Of a stretch of 64,000 nucleotides of DNA, positions 1 to 10,205 are shown one piece after another. The position numbers and the translations under genes were made by a program. Numbering within the stretch: the stretch's first letter is position 1; every line of letters starts with the position of its first letter. The DNA is taken from NCBI GenBank assembly GCA_024362935.1, contig JANCRA010000010.1, positions 4,084,501 through 4,148,500 on the forward strand, written 5' to 3'. Under the pieces are notes generated by a model, which worked only from the letters and a program-made list of their open reading frames with translations, had not been told where the DNA came from and searched no databases. Origin of the DNA: Setophaga petechia. Its lineage: Eukaryota; Chordata; Aves; Passeriformes; Parulidae.

Positions 1-711
1 GCTGTGGCGGTGCCGAAATCCTGAGCCCGGCTGGCCCACAGAATTGCACAGCCAACAGCCTGAGAGAGGGCACGGGCAGCTGCAGACCCAGAGCCTCCGG
101 CAGGAGAGGAACTGGATTCCCGATCGCCCTTCCCAGAGCTCCCTCCACGTCAGTGGTGGAGGAGGCAGCTCTGGCAGGCTTAGGAACAGATACAGCAGCA
201 CTAATCCAGAGGACGCTGAAGCAAGACGCGAGGCAGCAGTTCTCCACAGCAGGGGAGGATTTATTGGAGAGGGTGAAGGGTGTAGACAGGTAGGAGGCTG
301 CAGGGAACTGCCCCGAGGGGCGGGGAGAACAAAACATTTATAGGGAGACCAGGGGGAGGTGGATCCCTCACCCTGGCCAATGAACTCAACACCCGGCTAA
401 ACTGACAGGGGACAGTAACAACTAGAACAACATTAGGGGAGGGCCAGCTCTACCTTGCCCAATCACCCTCTACCCTGTGGAGAAGGTTCTGGTGAAGCAG
501 GCAGGGACAGAGGGTGACAGGCAGGCAGGCTGACAACTGAAAATACAGGGGTGGGGAGAACTCGATACAAAAAGGCGGGAGTAACTAAGCAACAGAAATG
601 ACGGACAGTCCCTGAGGGAGAAAAACAGGGGGAGGGGAAGCCTGGCAAGCGCCATCTTAGGTAAGTAACACTAATACATTAAAATACAATAAATTAAAAT
701 CAACCCGAACA
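1..711 (-). repeat. ERV-L type LTR (LTR-a)
   Basis: Read on the minus strand this starts with TGTT near 711 and runs off the left window edge. It carries an AATAAA signal near 260 and shares extended similarity with the opposite-strand LTR at 5,047-5,750, including the stretch around the motif AGAACTGCTGCCTC. It lies directly downstream (minus sense) of a truncated pol fragment, so it would serve as the 3' LTR of that element. The outer end is not visible, so no target-site duplication can be tested. Confidence 0.7.
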
Positions 712-714
712 GAA

Positions 715-905
715 AAGGGAGAGGGAGACTGCAGGGGCGCACCGCAACACCTTGGCTCTCCAGCTCACGGATCATTTTGTGGATGGGGATCACGGCATCT
801 TGATTTGTCCGATACTGCCTGCGGTGCACTGTCGAGGTGGCAATAGGCACTCGTTGCTCTTCTACCTTCAGGAGTCCTACTGCAGATGGGGTTTCTGATA
901 GTCAG
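715..905 (-). pseudogene. pol: ERV-L pol: N-terminal RT fragment
   Basis: The minus-strand reading contains the basic motif HRRQYRTNQD followed by IPIHKMIRELESQGV, which resembles the linker entering the RT fingers of class III ERVs. The frame stops matching at the LTR-a junction near 712, so every catalytic RT motif is absent. It cannot encode an active polymerase. Confidence 0.6.
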
Positions 906-1041
906 GGCAAGGTGTTCAACTACCTAATGTTCTCTGCCTCTACAGCAGCTATGCCAAAAGCCCATCTGAGTCCCTTTGGGTCTTTGTAATAGCCATTCTG
1001 GGGGAAGTCTATGCCCGGAATACACGGGGCCTCTGGGCCAG

Positions 1042-1250
1042 TCACAATAGGATGTTTTTCCACTCTTTCCCAGTCAAGCTCACCTCAGGTCCCAACAGGA
1101 TCAATTGCTGTGGTGCCCCTGTCACCCTGGCAATGGAAACAGGTTCTGCCCCTACGTTTCCTGATGGAATCAGGGTACACTGTGCACCAGTATCAACTAA
1201 GGCATCGTATTTTTGCGGCTCTGATGTGCCAGGCCATTGGATCCACACCG
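1042..1250 (-). pseudogene. pro: ERV-L aspartic protease fragment
   Basis: The minus-strand reading has ALVDTGAQCTLIP. This is the D-T/S-G-A active-site loop of retroviral aspartic proteases, preceded by a tryptophan-rich stretch. It lies downstream of gag and upstream of the RT start, the expected order. The frame is short and broken on both sides, so this is a relic. Confidence 0.75.
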
Positions 1251-1499
1251 TCCAGAAGATCCGGTTTTCCTGTGCCTCTCCCTGGCTAAAGGCAGGGCCC
1301 CTCTAACCCTGGTTTTTATTTCTTTCCTGGCATACATGGCAGAGGTACCTTCCAGGGGATCTGACAGATCATACTCAGCAGCTTGGTCATGGAAGGTTGA
1401 GGCTACCTTCACTTTGCTGAAATTCCCTCGGTTACTGTTTCCCTCCTTGAGTTGACGCACCCGTGCTGCCAGGACAGAAGTGGGTTTTCCATCCCACCT

Positions 1500-2120
1500 T
1501 CCCATGTCTTCCCCATGGTCACGCAGAAAAAAACACAGGTCAGCCTGTGGGGTGTACCCTCTCTCTCTAGCTGGGGAACATTGGGCTCTGACTCAGGGGC
1601 CTGTGACTCGCACTGGTGCCATATGGGAACTGTTCCTCCTCACCTCCTCCCTCATGTCCCTCATCTCCTCTCTGAGCTCTTGGACCACGGCAGAGACATG
1701 AGCCTGCATCAGGCCATTGATCATACTCACACAATTTCAAAGCTTGTTGGCAACAGAGCCCACTGTCTCTCAGCTGGTATCGGCATTGATCGTTGCAATG
1801 AAGGTGGTGTATGGAGATGGCCCCCGATGTGCCAGACTCCACAACATTTCCCCTGTAACCCTGACCTTGTTGGGGTCATTATCATGCTGTCCATCCCTCC
1901 CAAAGAGTACCTCCAATACTGCCACTTCTCTCAGCTGTTGGATCCCCCCTTCAAGGATCTTCCAGCGCATTCTATGGTGGTGCTCCTACATTGTCTCCCT
2001 GTGGACAAACCTGTGGAATCCCTGGGCACTGAGATTATTTCTCTGTCTGCTTTGGGGTGCCCTGACCCCCAGGGAAGCTCTGACTTTGACCCTCATTCAT
2101 GGAGAAAGTTTCCTAGACTT
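1500..2120 (-). pseudogene. gag: ERV-L gag C-terminal (capsid-side) fragment
   Basis: Two overlapping minus-strand frames (about 1,970-1,770 and 1,842-1,567) look like consecutive parts of one capsid region separated by a frameshift. They include the CRYQLRD and WKILEGGIQQLREVAVLEVLF stretches. No intact CCHC zinc knuckle is visible before the protease. Non-functional. Confidence 0.55.
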
Positions 2121-2682
2121 TAAGGTAAACTAGAATCCACAAAAGTGTGAAATAGATTATAGAGAGTAGTGTAGTTATATCACTTGGTGCGGAATTTAGT
2201 TTTGGAGTTTTTAGTATGTTGTGGATGAAAGCAAGATGGAGGGCATAGGGTGTCATCCTGGGTTTCTTCTCTATGCTTCTTCTTCCTCCTACTTCGTGGG
2301 TTTGGGTGGCATTTTGTAATTGGGCAGAAAAGTCCGCATTGCAGGCTCTTTGGGATCAGTAATTGGGTTAAAAGGGAAAATAATCTAGGTGTCAGTTCTT
2401 AATTGGATAGTTTAGTCTTAAAAGTCCTTGTAACAAGAGATTGGTGGCCATTTTATGTATTCTAATGAAAAGCTGCCAAACTCACAGTAATGAGACTGTT
2501 TTACTGATAAGAAGTAATAAACACTTGAGTCTGAACACAAATTACTGTCTCAAGTGCCTTCAGTCCAGACCCAGAAAAACCAACAACTGGGACCCCCACA
2601 CAAACCTCTCTCTGACACTTATTAAAAGCCACTCCCAGAGGGAAAGGGACCCTGGCTGCCTTACAAAAATCTGATTGATACC

Positions 2683-3945
2683 TGTGGTAGTTTGACCGGA
2701 AATGGGATATCTGGAATATGCTGTGGTCACCAATAGGTGTTCAGATTTTAATATTGGCACCTGGTTTGGCCCCTGGGGCATTGGATCCGCCTCTGAGAAC
2801 ACGGAGTTAAAAGCAGAGCTCTCCACTGGGAGGCCTCTTTCAATTTCTGGTGAGAAGAGTCGGATCTCTCCCCCCGGCCCAGCTGCTGCTGCTGGCGGGG
2901 AGAGGGGCAGCCATGGGGCCGGGTGAGGTAGGCCAGGGCTTGGACAGAGATGGGAGGTGAAGAGGCCTCGGCATGGAATGGTGGGAGAAGCACCAGGAAG
3001 TATCGAGCAGCCCTCCCCAGGAGAGAGAGAGAGAGAGAGAGGGAGCCATGCCTGGGACTGTTATCTTGGAATGTGATACCATGTGCTGCTACAGTGAAGG
3101 GGGGGTGAGGCGCGGTGAGAAGTCCAGCTGCTTGTAAGAGCTTTTAACCCTTTGTGGACAATGAAAACCTTACAGAACATTTACCCTTCCTAGAAGAGAG
3201 ATAAGAGTAGAGGATGAAGGAGGAAATGGGCCAGTGATGAGGTCTGGGCAAGTGAGAGAGAGAGATGCTGGAGGAATCGAGAAGATGGAGTGGCATTTTT
3301 ACTGGACTCTTTTTTGTATAGCCATGGACTGTTTCCTTGTGATATAGAGACTGCATCCAGGGGGAAGCAAGGGCTCAGAGCTAAGAGAGTTCAGTGTTGA
3401 GACCCCTCGGCCCCAGGGGGTGTAAAAGAAATAGGGGGGCAGAGGTCCCAAGGGTCAGACTGTGCGCTGTTTGGAACGGGACAATGCATCCTTAAAAAGA
3501 CCACCCTCGAAGCAGCCCCTGGCCCATGCACAGTGGCGAGAGCACTGGGCATGGAAGGAAGATGTCACAATGGCAAAAGCATCTCTGGGCGGTGGTACGT
3601 GTGACAGGCAGCCCATGGCACTCCTTCTACTCTTGATGAACTGAGGATTTGATTATCCAAAGGGTGGTGCCGGACCAAGAGTTGGTGATTTGGGAAATGT
3701 GAATGTATTGGGAATTTGGTGGGGAGGAGGAGGAGGGAGATGTCTCTGTGCAGTTTTCATTTTCCTTGTGTGCTATTTTTTCTTTTCTTTTTTGTAGTTT
3801 AGTTTTTGTAGTTTAGTTAATAAAGTTTTTCTTTTCCCTAAGCAGGAGCCTGCTTTGCTTATTCCTGATCACACCTCACAGCAGACACCAGGGAGAGGAT
3901 GTTCTCATGGGGGCACTGGCATTGTGCCAGTGTTAAACCATGACA
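2683..3945 (+). mobile_element. Solo LTR (1,263 bp) with 5-bp TSD
   Basis: The element begins TGTGGTAG and ends CCATGACA. It is flanked by the 5-bp direct repeat ATACC (2,678-2,682 and 3,946-3,950). An AATAAA occurs near 3,820, close to the 3' end, fixing plus orientation. Its reverse complement matches the solo LTR at 37,039-38,398 at both ends. It interrupts the ERV-L gag. No internal retroviral genes remain, so it arose by LTR-LTR recombination. Confidence 0.85.
3019..3041. repeat. (GA)n microsatellite
   Basis: A short run of about eleven GA dinucleotides inside the solo LTR. It is the only clean dinucleotide run I noticed there. Confidence 0.9.
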
Positions 3946-3950
3946 ATACC

Positions 3951-4510
3951 TGAGTCCTGGGTCAAGGCTCCCAAATTCCTTGCCTCACCACCATCCAGCT
4001 GGACACCTGTGCCCGTAAGATCCCAGACCCGAAGTAGCCAGGCTGTATAAGCCTCACGTCCCCGTCGTACAAAGTTTTTGTGCAGATTACGGAGACTTTC
4101 ATACGTCAGGGACTCGGTGATGATCGCAACCACTGACTCCCCTCTGGGTTGTGAGGGCCCTCTCCTATCTGGGTACTCTGCTTTCATCTTAGATCTCCTT
4201 GTTTCTACAGGGGTGACTGCTGCTGGCTGTGACTGCCTTTGCAGTTCACCTGGAACCTGGACAGTTGTAACATCTGTGGGTTCCGCTGATGCACTATTAG
4301 ACCCTCCCTCTTCAAGGCAGGGGGAGGGCTTCTCACCAGCTGGGGAAGTGTATTCCTTCAGCATCTGGCCCATATCACGCATCTCCTTCACCAGACCCCC
4401 CACCCAATCTGGGTAGTTCACACCTGGGGTGGGCTGTGGGCAGAGTCAGGCTCTGGGGCAGCAGCATCCCTAGGCTCTGGTGCCATGTCAGGTTCTGGGG
4501 TAGGTGTCAG
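3951..4510 (-). pseudogene. gag: ERV-L gag N-terminal fragment
   Basis: The minus-strand frame 4,421-3,951 reads into the motif YESLRNLHKNFVRRG, followed by AWLLRVWD and an EARNLGALTQDSG segment. That is the capsid N-terminal style of class III ERVs and TERV-like gag. A Pro/Glu-rich stretch precedes it. The frame is cut by the solo LTR at 3,945. A stop separates it from the candidate start region near 4,490. Confidence 0.6.
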
Positions 4511-5046
4511 GGTGGTTATCCAGGTTAATCTTCCCTTCTCTCTAAATGCTAAATGGAACAGGCCTATCAGCAACAACAGCTACTGTATGATATCATTAAC
4601 ATTTAGAGTGGATCTGAATCCTTCAAAAACTTGTGGGGCAGACCCAAAGAGATGGTTAAAGGGTTGGGAGAAAATTTCCTCCCGTGTCATTTCCTGACAC
4701 CAGGTACCATTAATAAAGTAACCCCAAAAACATACAGTTAGCATGTGATAGCTGTGAATCCATGTGCCTGCTTTCTAGAGGAAGTTAAAAATCCATGAAT
4801 TCCTCACCTTATTCACCCATAGAACAAACCGGATAACAGACACAGTAGCCTTGGTTATAGGACCCATGTTTAGATACGGGCTAGCAAATGGGAGAAATAC
4901 AGCCAGTACCACGTGCCACCCAAACCAGGGCAAGCTGGACTACATGGCGTCGCTTAACAAGGTTTCTGTAGTCTCACACAACAAATCTGATTACTCAAGA
5001 ACTGTTATTCCCTTTTTGTTTCTGTGCCTTTGAGCCTCACGTTGGG

Positions 5047-5750
5047 TGTTGTGGTGCGTTCCGCAGCCGCTTCCCCGAGTTTTGGTTTGCCTGTTGGGTT
5101 TGAAATGTATTATTTATAAATTGTGTTATATTATGTTCAATTAGTTAAAATGGCGCTTGCCTTGTGTTCCCTCCCCGCTTTCTCCCTGGTTACTGAACTG
5201 TCATTCTGTGTTGTTTCCCAGGCAACCAACCTGCCTGTCACCCCCTGTCCATGCCCTTCCTTCTAGAACCTTCTCCCCTGGGCAGAGGGTGATTGGGCAG
5301 GGAGGGGTTGTCCCACCCCCAATGTAATTTTATTTGCTATGATTATATGTCATTTATGTTGTATCTTAGGTTGATTGGCTAGGGGGTGATTTCCACCTCC
5401 CCCTGGCTCTCCTTTATAGTTTGTGTTCTCCCCGCCCCTCAGGGCAGTTCCCTGCAGCTTCTTTCTGAGTCTGTACTTTCTACCCTTCAATAGACCCTCC
5501 CCCGCTGTGGAGAACTGCTGCCTCCCGTCGTCTTATTCCACCTCTCCTCGTCGTTTTGCTGCTGTTGCGCTGGCCTTGTGGAGCTGCCATCCTCACCCCT
5601 GCCGTGAGGAGAGCTCCTGGATAGCTGACTTCCCGTAGCTCCTGCCAGAGAGCCGGGACCTGCAGCTGTGCTGCCGCCCCTCCACACCAGGCTGTCGGCT
5701 GTGCTTTCCTGTGGAGCTAGCCGGGCTGAACTCCTGCACGGCGACAGCTG
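5047..5750 (+). repeat. ERV-L type LTR (LTR-b), plus orientation
   Basis: Starts TGTTGTGGTG, the same start as the LTR-like repeat at 7,412. It contains an AATAGA polyadenylation-like site near 5,490 and matches LTR-a in reverse orientation over most of its length. Its orientation is opposite to the gag-pro-pol relic on its left, so it is not that element's normal 5' LTR. The right end is approximate. Confidence 0.65.
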
Positions 5751-5767
5751 TTGGGCACCAAAATCTG

Positions 5768-6423
5768 TCTTGGTTTGGAAAGACAGGAGTCTGCTAAAGG
5801 AAGGCAGGAGCCTCCCCTGAAATGGAGAATGTAACTCCCCTCCCCACCCCACCCCTGGGCCTCCAAATTGTTATAAATTTTAAATTAAGGGCCTCTCAGG
5901 CAAAAAATATGGGAGCAAGAAGTAACAGTTCTTCAACAGCGAAGAAAATAAAAGGATAAATAAAATACACAACCTGACACCCTGTGGATCAGGGTGTTGT
6001 AGCAGTCCAGTTGGAATTGTGGCTGCAGCCCTCCTGGAGTGTCAGGTATGGCTCTGCTGGAGCAGGAATCCTGTAGAAGAGGGTGTATTCTTCCTCTGAA
6101 GATCCAGTGGAAGAAGAGGCAGCTGCTGTTCCTCTGGGAAAGCCAGTGGAGAAGCTGTCTTGGTATTCCAGAATCTCCACATTCTATCTGTGGTAAGAAT
6201 TCCCTCTGGGCAGAGCATCTCACACTGGGATGCTGTAGTTCTTATCAGTCATGCAGTGACATTCAATAGCTGTTATCAGCAGATGTCCATCCTGTCCTGT
6301 TCCCGTCTGTCCCGTCCCGCCCCGCCCCCTGCCCCGAGGGAGGAGTGGTTGTGGAAGAGATAAGGAAAACTGCCCACTTAACAGAAGATAAGACAACTGC
6401 CATACAGATACAATCTGGGACAA
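5768..6423. repeat. Unassigned LTR-like insertion
   Basis: Begins TGTCTTGGTTTGG and ends CTGGGACA just where the inverted-repeat arm starts (6,424). TG...CA ends and the absence of this block beside arm 2 suggest an LTR. I could not find a matching target-site duplication or decide its orientation, and no gene is visible. Confidence 0.4.
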
Positions 6424-6632
6424 TACTCCTGACAAGTAACTGATAGAAATGAGGGATTTGGAATCTTTGGGAAGTACTGACCAGCTGCGCATTGGCTATC
6501 CGAATCTCAGAAGAGAATGTTCATTTCTTCCTGGTACTCACTCTTGAATTTGTACTCAAAAAAAACTTCTTGAAAGAAATTTACAGTATCTCTTTAGGGT
6601 CCCTTAGTTGACTTTTCTCTGTTTCTCCACAG

Positions 6633-6733
6633 ATGCCAATGAGAACCTGGATGATTCCATTAAAAAAACTGCAAAGCAGGTCCTTGAGAAGAGGGCATAC
6701 ATCTGCTCCCACCCTCTGGACAGGACCTTCTGA
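6633..6733 (+). CDS. Terminal coding exon of an unrecognised gene, copy 1
   Basis: An acceptor (TTTCTCCACAG) precedes a 101-bp open segment encoding [11 protein letters not shown]...[11 protein letters not shown] and a TGA stop. A polyadenylation signal AATAAA follows at 6,851-6,856. The inverted copy at 15,430-15,530 has the same length and stop, with only conservative changes (Thr/Ala, Val/Ile). No upstream exon is present on this side because the repeat arm breaks at 6,424. I do not recognise the protein. It may be a duplicated gene tail with no promoter. Confidence 0.5.
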
Positions 6734-6850
6734 TCCCTCCCTGACAGCAGGCACTCATGAATGTCAGTCAGGGAGGAATTCACTGCACTTTTTATTTGAC
6801 AGCTTAAAAGCATCTGTTATTTAATGTCTTCACTAAATGCAACTGTATAA

Positions 6851-6856
6851 AATAAA
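6851..6856 (+). terminator. Polyadenylation signal AATAAA
   Basis: Canonical hexamer 118 bp after the stop of the exon at 6,633-6,733. Confidence 0.55.
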
Positions 6857-7149
6857 ACTTCTTTCTAACCACTAGTTCATAGGAACAGGGCGAATAAAGA
6901 GATTTTATTTAAAACTGAATAGATATACATATATATGTCTGTTCCTCTTGGAGCTGGATAAAGACAGGGAGGGGAGTTTGGATGAAGAGATATTTCTTCC
7001 CTGGGAAGGCATTGTGTGGTTTCTCAGTATGTTTGCTCTACAATCAGCTGCTCATTCACTGAGCAAGTCTGAAAGACTTGGGCAATCAGAACAGTTCTGC
7101 TTTGCAACTCCAGTTCTCCAGCTCTCTTGTCCAGCAGCACCATCAGGAC

Positions 7150-7410
7150 ACCGAGTTCCCAGTGTCCAGGGAGGTTTTGCTGTCACCCTGAGGGACACCA
7201 CTGGTCACTGACATCCATCGGGCCTCTGAGCCATTGAGCACAACCCCCTGGATGTGACCAGCCAGGCAATTCCTCATTCTCCAAACTGTGCCTCCATCAG
7301 ATCCACAGCTCACCAAAGGAGGGACAAGGATGCTGGGCAGGGCTGATGTGTCCAGGGCATTACAGAAGTCCAGAGTGGTGGCATCTCTAGCTCTTCCCTC
7401 GTGCACTGCG
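7150..7410 (-). mobile_element. CR1 LINE reverse-transcriptase fragment
   Basis: The minus-strand translation includes DFCNALDT, WRMRNCLAGH and VTSGVPQGD, recognisable as the central CR1 RT region around the SGVPQG motif. The same piece lies on the plus strand at 14,745-14,995. It is truncated and non-functional. Confidence 0.75.
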
Positions 7411-7411
7411 G

Positions 7412-8250
7412 TGTTGTGGTGTGTTTCTATTGTATTTTCAATTGCCATTTAGTTTCAATAGTTGGTTCTATAATCCCCCGTGGTCTTTTGTATTGTTATA
7501 GCGTATTTTATCCTTAATGGATTGTTCCTTTGCACCTCTGTTGTTGGTTTTGCCCTGGTTTTCCATCTCTCCAAAGACTTGTACTTTGTTCCTGAATGTT
7601 CCCTGTTCCTCCTCCTAGGAGGAACAATGTCAGTCCCTCCTCACACCTGCCCCTTTCTCCAGAGACTTCCCTGTCATCATGGTATCCCCACGAGGTCCCA
7701 TACGTTTGTTTAAACTCTTCCCCTCCCCTGCAATTCTCAATTGGTTCAAACATTGCATTCCCTGCCTTATGCTTCTCCCCAGGTTTCTCCCAATTGGTTA
7801 AAGTTCTGTACCCTCCCCATGAACCTCCCCTTGTTGAAAAACCCCTTTCTAGAGCCTGGAGTTGTGTCTTTCTGTCCCTGACCTTCCTGGGCATAAACAC
7901 CTTTGGGAGTCATACAGAAGACCTCTCCTTGTTTCTTGTCCCTGCCCTCAATGCATTCCACCTGTGCCATAGAGCAGTTGTGCCCTACAGCCGCACCCCA
8001 AATTGTGTGGCTTTTTGGGGGTGGCCCCTCATGGTGACAGCGCTGGGATCAGCTCAGGCTGAAGAACTCTGGCACTGCATCACTGTGGCAGCCACTCCAT
8101 CATGGAAGGCCTCTGGCTTGGTCAGGCAGCACAGACCCACCCTGTGCTCCTCAAGGTTTCCCTTGGCATATCCAAGCATTGAAGAGGTTGGGTGGCTTTT
8201 CCCCTTGTTTTATCGACTGTGCCCTTTGAGGACCACAAGAGGAAGCAGTG
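7412..8250 (+). repeat. LTR-like repeat (LTR-c), left-arm copy
   Basis: Starts TGTTGTGGTG like LTR-b. The reverse-orientation copy fills about 13,500-14,304, and a diverged relative lies on the minus strand at 57,181-57,869, where a clear AATAAATATACAG occurs at the position of the degenerate ATAAAC here. The right end is approximate. No gene is seen inside. Confidence 0.5.
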
Positions 8251-8589
8251 CCTTAAATTGCACATGAAGAGCAAATGGCGAAGTAAAGGCTTCACCTTTC
8301 CTGTGAAACCAAAGGGCTGTGTTAGCCATCGCCCCCCCAAGGTGCCAAATTTCCAGCTAGGAAGCTGCTGACAGGAGGGAATGTGGCACTTGTGTCCAGC
8401 CAGAGATCACTCAGTCCTCAGCCTCCTGGGCTGTGGCTGACAGTGCCTGAGGAGCACAGAAATCCTTGGATGTGATCTCCTGTGCCAGTGCCCAGAACAA
8501 AGAGAAGTGAGCTCAACTTGGCAGGGCAAGGCCAGCCCTTGGACACAGCTGCCAGGCAGGAGGAGCTCCCTCCCCAAGGAGGAAAATTC

Positions 8590-8811
8590 AAGCCATGAGG
8601 TCCATCCCCAAGAGGGCCATGAGATATCAGCAGGATTGTGAGGTCACAGCAGGGGGAGATCAGAGCAGGCTCGAGGGTCACAGAGCCCTGTGGTTCTACA
8701 GCATACCAGTGTCCAGTCCCTCAGTCTTAGCAACTGTCGCTGCCATTGGGACAGCGGTGTCAGGACAGCGGTGGCAGCAAGAGCTGCAGGACTGGATGAG
8801 GGCAAGGCACC
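8590..8811 (+). promoter_or_regulatory. 5' flank of family copy A
   Basis: This stretch is shared with the 5' flanks of copies B, D and E and with the start of copy C. It contains TGAGGTCA at 8,639-8,646. The start codon has a strong context (GGCACCATGG). No TATA box is evident. The promoter role is inferred from conservation directly upstream of the signal-peptide exon. Confidence 0.4.
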
Positions 8812-10131
8812 ATGGCCCTTGCTCTGCGCCTCTTCCTCCTGCTCCTCCTGGCCATGGCCCTGCCTGCCAGGGCTGCCCAGGCTGCTCCGCTGCAAGCGTG
8901 GGGAGCAGGTGAGCCGGCAGCCTGGCTCCCCTTTCCTGGGACAGCGCTCCCTGCTCCCCGGGAAGCGCTGGCGATGCTTTTCCCCAGGCCTTCAGGGAGG
9001 GTTTCCTCTGGAGGAGGGAGAGAGCCCCCATGGGCCTGAGGCTGCCCCTGTTTCCTCTCCAGGGATGTGTAACAGTATAGGGAAAGAGGGCGGAAAGTGA
9101 CCAGGAGCCAGGCCAGAGCTCCCCAGGCCCCTGTGCAGCTTTGGCCTTGTCCACTCACATCTGGCTCCCACGGCCTTACCCGAGACTATTATCGTGCCCA
9201 GTTCCTTAAGGCAGAGAGGGATCCCAGTATACAATGGAAGTGTTGTGATATGTGGCCCTTTCTAGATTGGGATCAAGACATGGCTTATTTGGAAAAGATG
9301 GTGACTGACAGTTGTAAAATTCTAGAGCATGGTGGAGGCAAGTTCTCTGTGTGTCTTTCCTGAGAAATAATCAGTGTCCATGTGGCAAGGGCTCACCCAT
9401 GAGCCCTGTCCCTTAACATAATCTCAGGGTTTAAAGAGTCTGGAAATCTTGCCCTGTTCCCTTCTGGAGCCCTTAGGGATCCCACAGGATGGCTGTCAGT
9501 GGGAGGAAGGAGCATTCAGCTGTCCATCCTCCTCCCTTGTGCAATGCCAGTGTGTCCGTCCGTGTGCTCTGTGCAGCCACAGAGAAGAGCAGAGAGGGAA
9601 GGGGCCGGGCCCAGGGCTGTGCCACGGGGCTGAGCTTTTCTCAGCTCCTTTGCCAGCCCCAGGGAGCCTGAGCCTGCTCCTGCTGCCACTGCCAAGCCCT
9701 GGCCCTGCCTGGGGCTGGGTTTGAAGCTGCTGGCAGCTCTAGGTAGTCCTTTCTTCCCTGACTGCCCTGCAAGGGCACATGCCAGTGTGGGGCCACTGCA
9801 GGCACGAGGTCCCCCTGGCCCTGCTCCTGAATGGAAGGCAGAGCTGAGGGAGTGCCTTTGAGGACACCAATCACCCAGGTGCCCTCACTGCCACTTGGGC
9901 CTTCACCAGTGTCACAGGAGCTGTTCTGTCCTGCCTTTCTTTGCAGATGAACCTGATGATGAAGATGATTTGGATTCCCAACTCATACCCATTACTGAGC
10001 CTCAGGGAGATGGGAGGAGTAGGTCAAGGCCTTTCCCACTGGCTGTGCTCTGTCCCCAGAGCTCAGCAATGGGGGGCATTCGGGTTAGGGTTCACCCAGC
10101 ACCCCTCCCAGGCTCAATGCTGTCCCTTTGA
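8812..10131 (+). CDS. Family copy A: predicted short secreted protein
   Basis: Predicted exons are E1 8,812-8,908 (signal peptide, with MALALRLFLLLLL then ALPARAAQAA), E2 9,266-9,337 (motif DWDQDMAYLEKMV) and a terminal exon 9,947-10,131. All joins are in phase 1, total 354 nt, giving 117 residues. E2 ends at a GC donor (GAG|GCAAGT). The last exon follows a good acceptor (TTCTTTGCAG), opens with the acidic run DEPDDEDDLD and ends at TGA. AATAAA follows at 10,166. An internal donor (GGA|GTAGGT, 10,018) could instead splice onward. There is no membrane exon, unlike copies B, D and E, so the product would be secreted. The 5' half is clearly homologous to the other copies; the last exon has no counterpart among them. 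Function unknown. Confidence 0.6.
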
Positions 10132-10165
10132 TTGTGGCTATCTGAGACTGTATTTTGGTTCTGAA

Positions 10166-10171
10166 AATAAA
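10166..10171 (+). terminator. Polyadenylation signal of copy A
   Basis: AATAAA lies 34 bp after the predicted TGA of copy A, just before the junction with the oppositely oriented downstream unit near 10,206. Confidence 0.55.
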
Positions 10172-10205
10172 ACTTAACATTATTATTATTAATTTGACTT
10201 TCTGA

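Larger units (their letters stand above)
712..5040 (-). mobile_element. Degraded ERV-L like provirus interior
   Basis: Minus-strand gag, protease and the very start of reverse transcriptase occur in retroviral order from about 4.5 kb down to 0.72 kb. A solo LTR (2,683-3,945) interrupts gag. The rest of pol is missing: the RT N-terminus runs straight into LTR-a. About 4,450-5,035 encodes only broken minus-strand leader or gag-like reading frames. I see no identifiable coding content in 2,130-2,680. The ERV-L assignment rests on the gag and protease style and is moderately sure. Confidence 0.65.
6424..8730. repeat. Inverted repeat 1, left arm
   Basis: This block recurs in reverse orientation at about 13,015-15,765. 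It contains the terminal exon at 6,633, a CR1 RT fragment, an LTR-like repeat, and the 5' flank of gene copy A. Landmarks pair at a constant coordinate sum (about 21,715) from 7.7 to 8.4 kb. The sum rises by 428 further out because of one LTR insertion in the right arm. Much of the alignment is near-identical; the inner end is more diverged. Confidence 0.9.
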
